The translations under genes were made by a program, and so were the position numbers. From assembly GCA_039908285.1 (NCBI GenBank), contig JAMOBE010000088.1:1-15389 (forward strand): a stretch of DNA of 15,389 nucleotides, read 5' to 3'. The notes under the pieces were generated by a model. The model saw nothing but the letters and a program-made list of their open reading frames with translations. It was not told where the DNA came from and searched no databases. Every line of letters begins with the position of its first letter. Position 1 is the first letter of the stretch. Shown here piece after piece: positions 14,913 to 15,389 of this stretch. Source of the DNA: JAMOBE01 sp039908285. Its GTDB lineage: Bacteria > Pseudomonadota > Alphaproteobacteria > Rhodospirillales > Rhodospirillaceae.

Positions 14913-15122
14913 TCAGGTCATGATCACCACGACGGGCTGACTGGCCGTGGGCGCCGGCCCGCCGCCGCCCACGGGCACCAGGACTTCGAGCACTAGGTGG
15001 GTGACGAGGGCCTTCGCAGTGCCGGTGGTGAGGACCTCGGTGAGGACGTGGGTGACCAGGGCCTTGGGCGCGCCATGGGTCAGGACCTCGACGGTGGTTT
15101 GGGTGACGCGGGCGGTCGTCAT
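14913..15122 (-). CDS. Small phage protein with three 17-residue repeats
   Basis: A 69-residue protein begins at an ATG overlapping the upstream gene's stop (ATGA). Residues 4-53 are three copies of a 17-residue unit starting ARVTQ or ALVTH and carrying a VEVL or LEVL core, followed by a Gly/Pro linker and a hydrophobic end. Short beta-rich proteins with RVTQ/RVSQ...VEVL repeats are, in my recollection, common among tailed-phage structural-region hypotheticals. The exact role is unknown. It is the last phage gene before the cargo. The Shine-Dalgarno is weak, so translation probably depends on coupling to the gene upstream. Confidence 0.7.
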   Translation of the reverse strand: MTTARVTQTTVEVLTHGAPKALVTHVLTEVLTTGTAKALVTHLVLEVLVPVGGGGPAPTASQPVVVIMT

Positions 15123-15388
15123 GTCTCGTACCCAAAGCTGGCCGCGTTGACGGCGGTGTCGGTCCAGGCTGCTCCCGTCGCCGGGTCGGTCGCGAACACG
15201 TCGGCGAGATACTGGTAGCTCGTGCCGAGGGCGTTGGCCGCGCCGGTGGCTTCGCTGGCGCCGGACTTCACCACCGTGCGCAGGGAGCGGGCTCCGGCGT
15301 CGTCCTTGCGCGCCCGGGCCGAGACCTGGACGCATTTGATGGCGCCGGGGTTGGCCGGCAGGCTGGTGAAGCGCAGCAGATCCCTGGT
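15119..15388 (-). CDS. Phage structural-region protein, C-terminal part (cut by window edge)
   Basis: An open frame entering from the right edge encodes the last 89 residues of a protein and ends in a TGA that overlaps the start of the 69-residue phage gene by 4 nt. Features include LRFTSLPANPGAIKCVQVSA, a KDDAGARS loop, SYQYLADVFATDPATGAAWT and a final NAASFGYET. I recognise this pattern from phage or prophage virion-module hypothetical proteins that precede the small repeat protein. No catalytic motif is visible. The N-terminus and start codon are outside the window. Confidence 0.7.
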   Translation of the reverse strand, partial: TRDLLRFTSLPANPGAIKCVQVSARARKDDAGARSLRTVVKSGASEATGAANALGTSYQYLADVFATDPATGAAWTDTAVNAASFGYET

Positions 15389-15389
15389 G

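Noticed and set aside
14493..14996. Plus-strand frame of 167 codons over the junction region
   Set aside because: Low-complexity Arg/Gly/Ser composition, no domain, and it crosses both the candidate operon leader and the end of a real phage gene on the other strand.
1..15389. CRISPR array, rRNA or intact tRNA gene
   Set aside because: I found no regularly spaced repeat-spacer units, no rRNA-like stretch and no complete cloverleaf; only the tRNA-Lys 3' fragment is present.

Overview
This is a high-GC window, probably from an alphaproteobacterium; the IS66-type transposase tail and overall protein character resemble Rhodospirillales, but that placement is a weak inference. It appears to be one end of an integrated, phage-related mobile element carrying cargo. 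At the left, outside the element, lie the 3' end of an IS66-type transposase gene (3-233, cut by the window edge) and a 52-nt fragment of tRNA-Lys(UUU) (295-346, minus strand). The fragment holds only the anticodon arm, T arm and 3' acceptor strand. It looks like the displaced half of a tRNA attachment site. Next come four copies of a 9-bp repeat (471-515) and a complete DUF4102/P4-type tyrosine integrase (530-1846).

The first cargo module is a plus-strand pair: an AAA+ ATPase (2039-3025) and a large subtilisin-like protease with an intact Asp/His/Ser triad (3053-5572). This matches the IetA/IetS ATPase-protease pair, known for plasmid stability and incompatibility on Agrobacterium Ti plasmids and, as I recall, also reported for phage defence. 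Downstream are a 12-bp imperfect hairpin, a 5' remnant of a DUF5131 (phage Gp37/Gp68-like) gene on the minus strand, and a complete secreted trypsin-like protease (6090-6983, plus).

The second cargo module fills 7003-14472 and is the main interest. It is a five-gene, tightly packed minus-strand operon, transcribed right to left: a NurA-like nuclease, a HerA-like hexameric ATPase with an unusual P-loop, a GHKL/Hsp90-like ATPase, a radical SAM enzyme, and a second, paralogous GHKL ATPase. Junctions are 1-4 nt overlaps or gaps of 7 and 37 nt, so the five products very likely work together. HerA-NurA is a DNA translocase-nuclease pair. GHKL proteins of the MutL/MORC/Hsp90 type act as ATP-gated dimeric clamps. 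The radical SAM enzyme supplies unusual chemistry on an unknown substrate. I know of no named defence system with this set of genes; a defence or DNA-surveillance role is inference.

Upstream of the operon (14473-14912) there is no intact gene. An open frame running into the first gene may be the tail of a lost sixth gene, and there is also a two-part stem-loop and a candidate promoter. At the right edge, two overlapping minus-strand genes (14913-15122 and 15119-15388, the latter cut by the edge) resemble phage structural-module proteins. The layout is therefore tRNA att remnant, integrase, ietAS, secreted protease, HerA/NurA/GHKL/radical SAM operon, then phage genes: cargo between the integrase and the structural region of a prophage or prophage relative.
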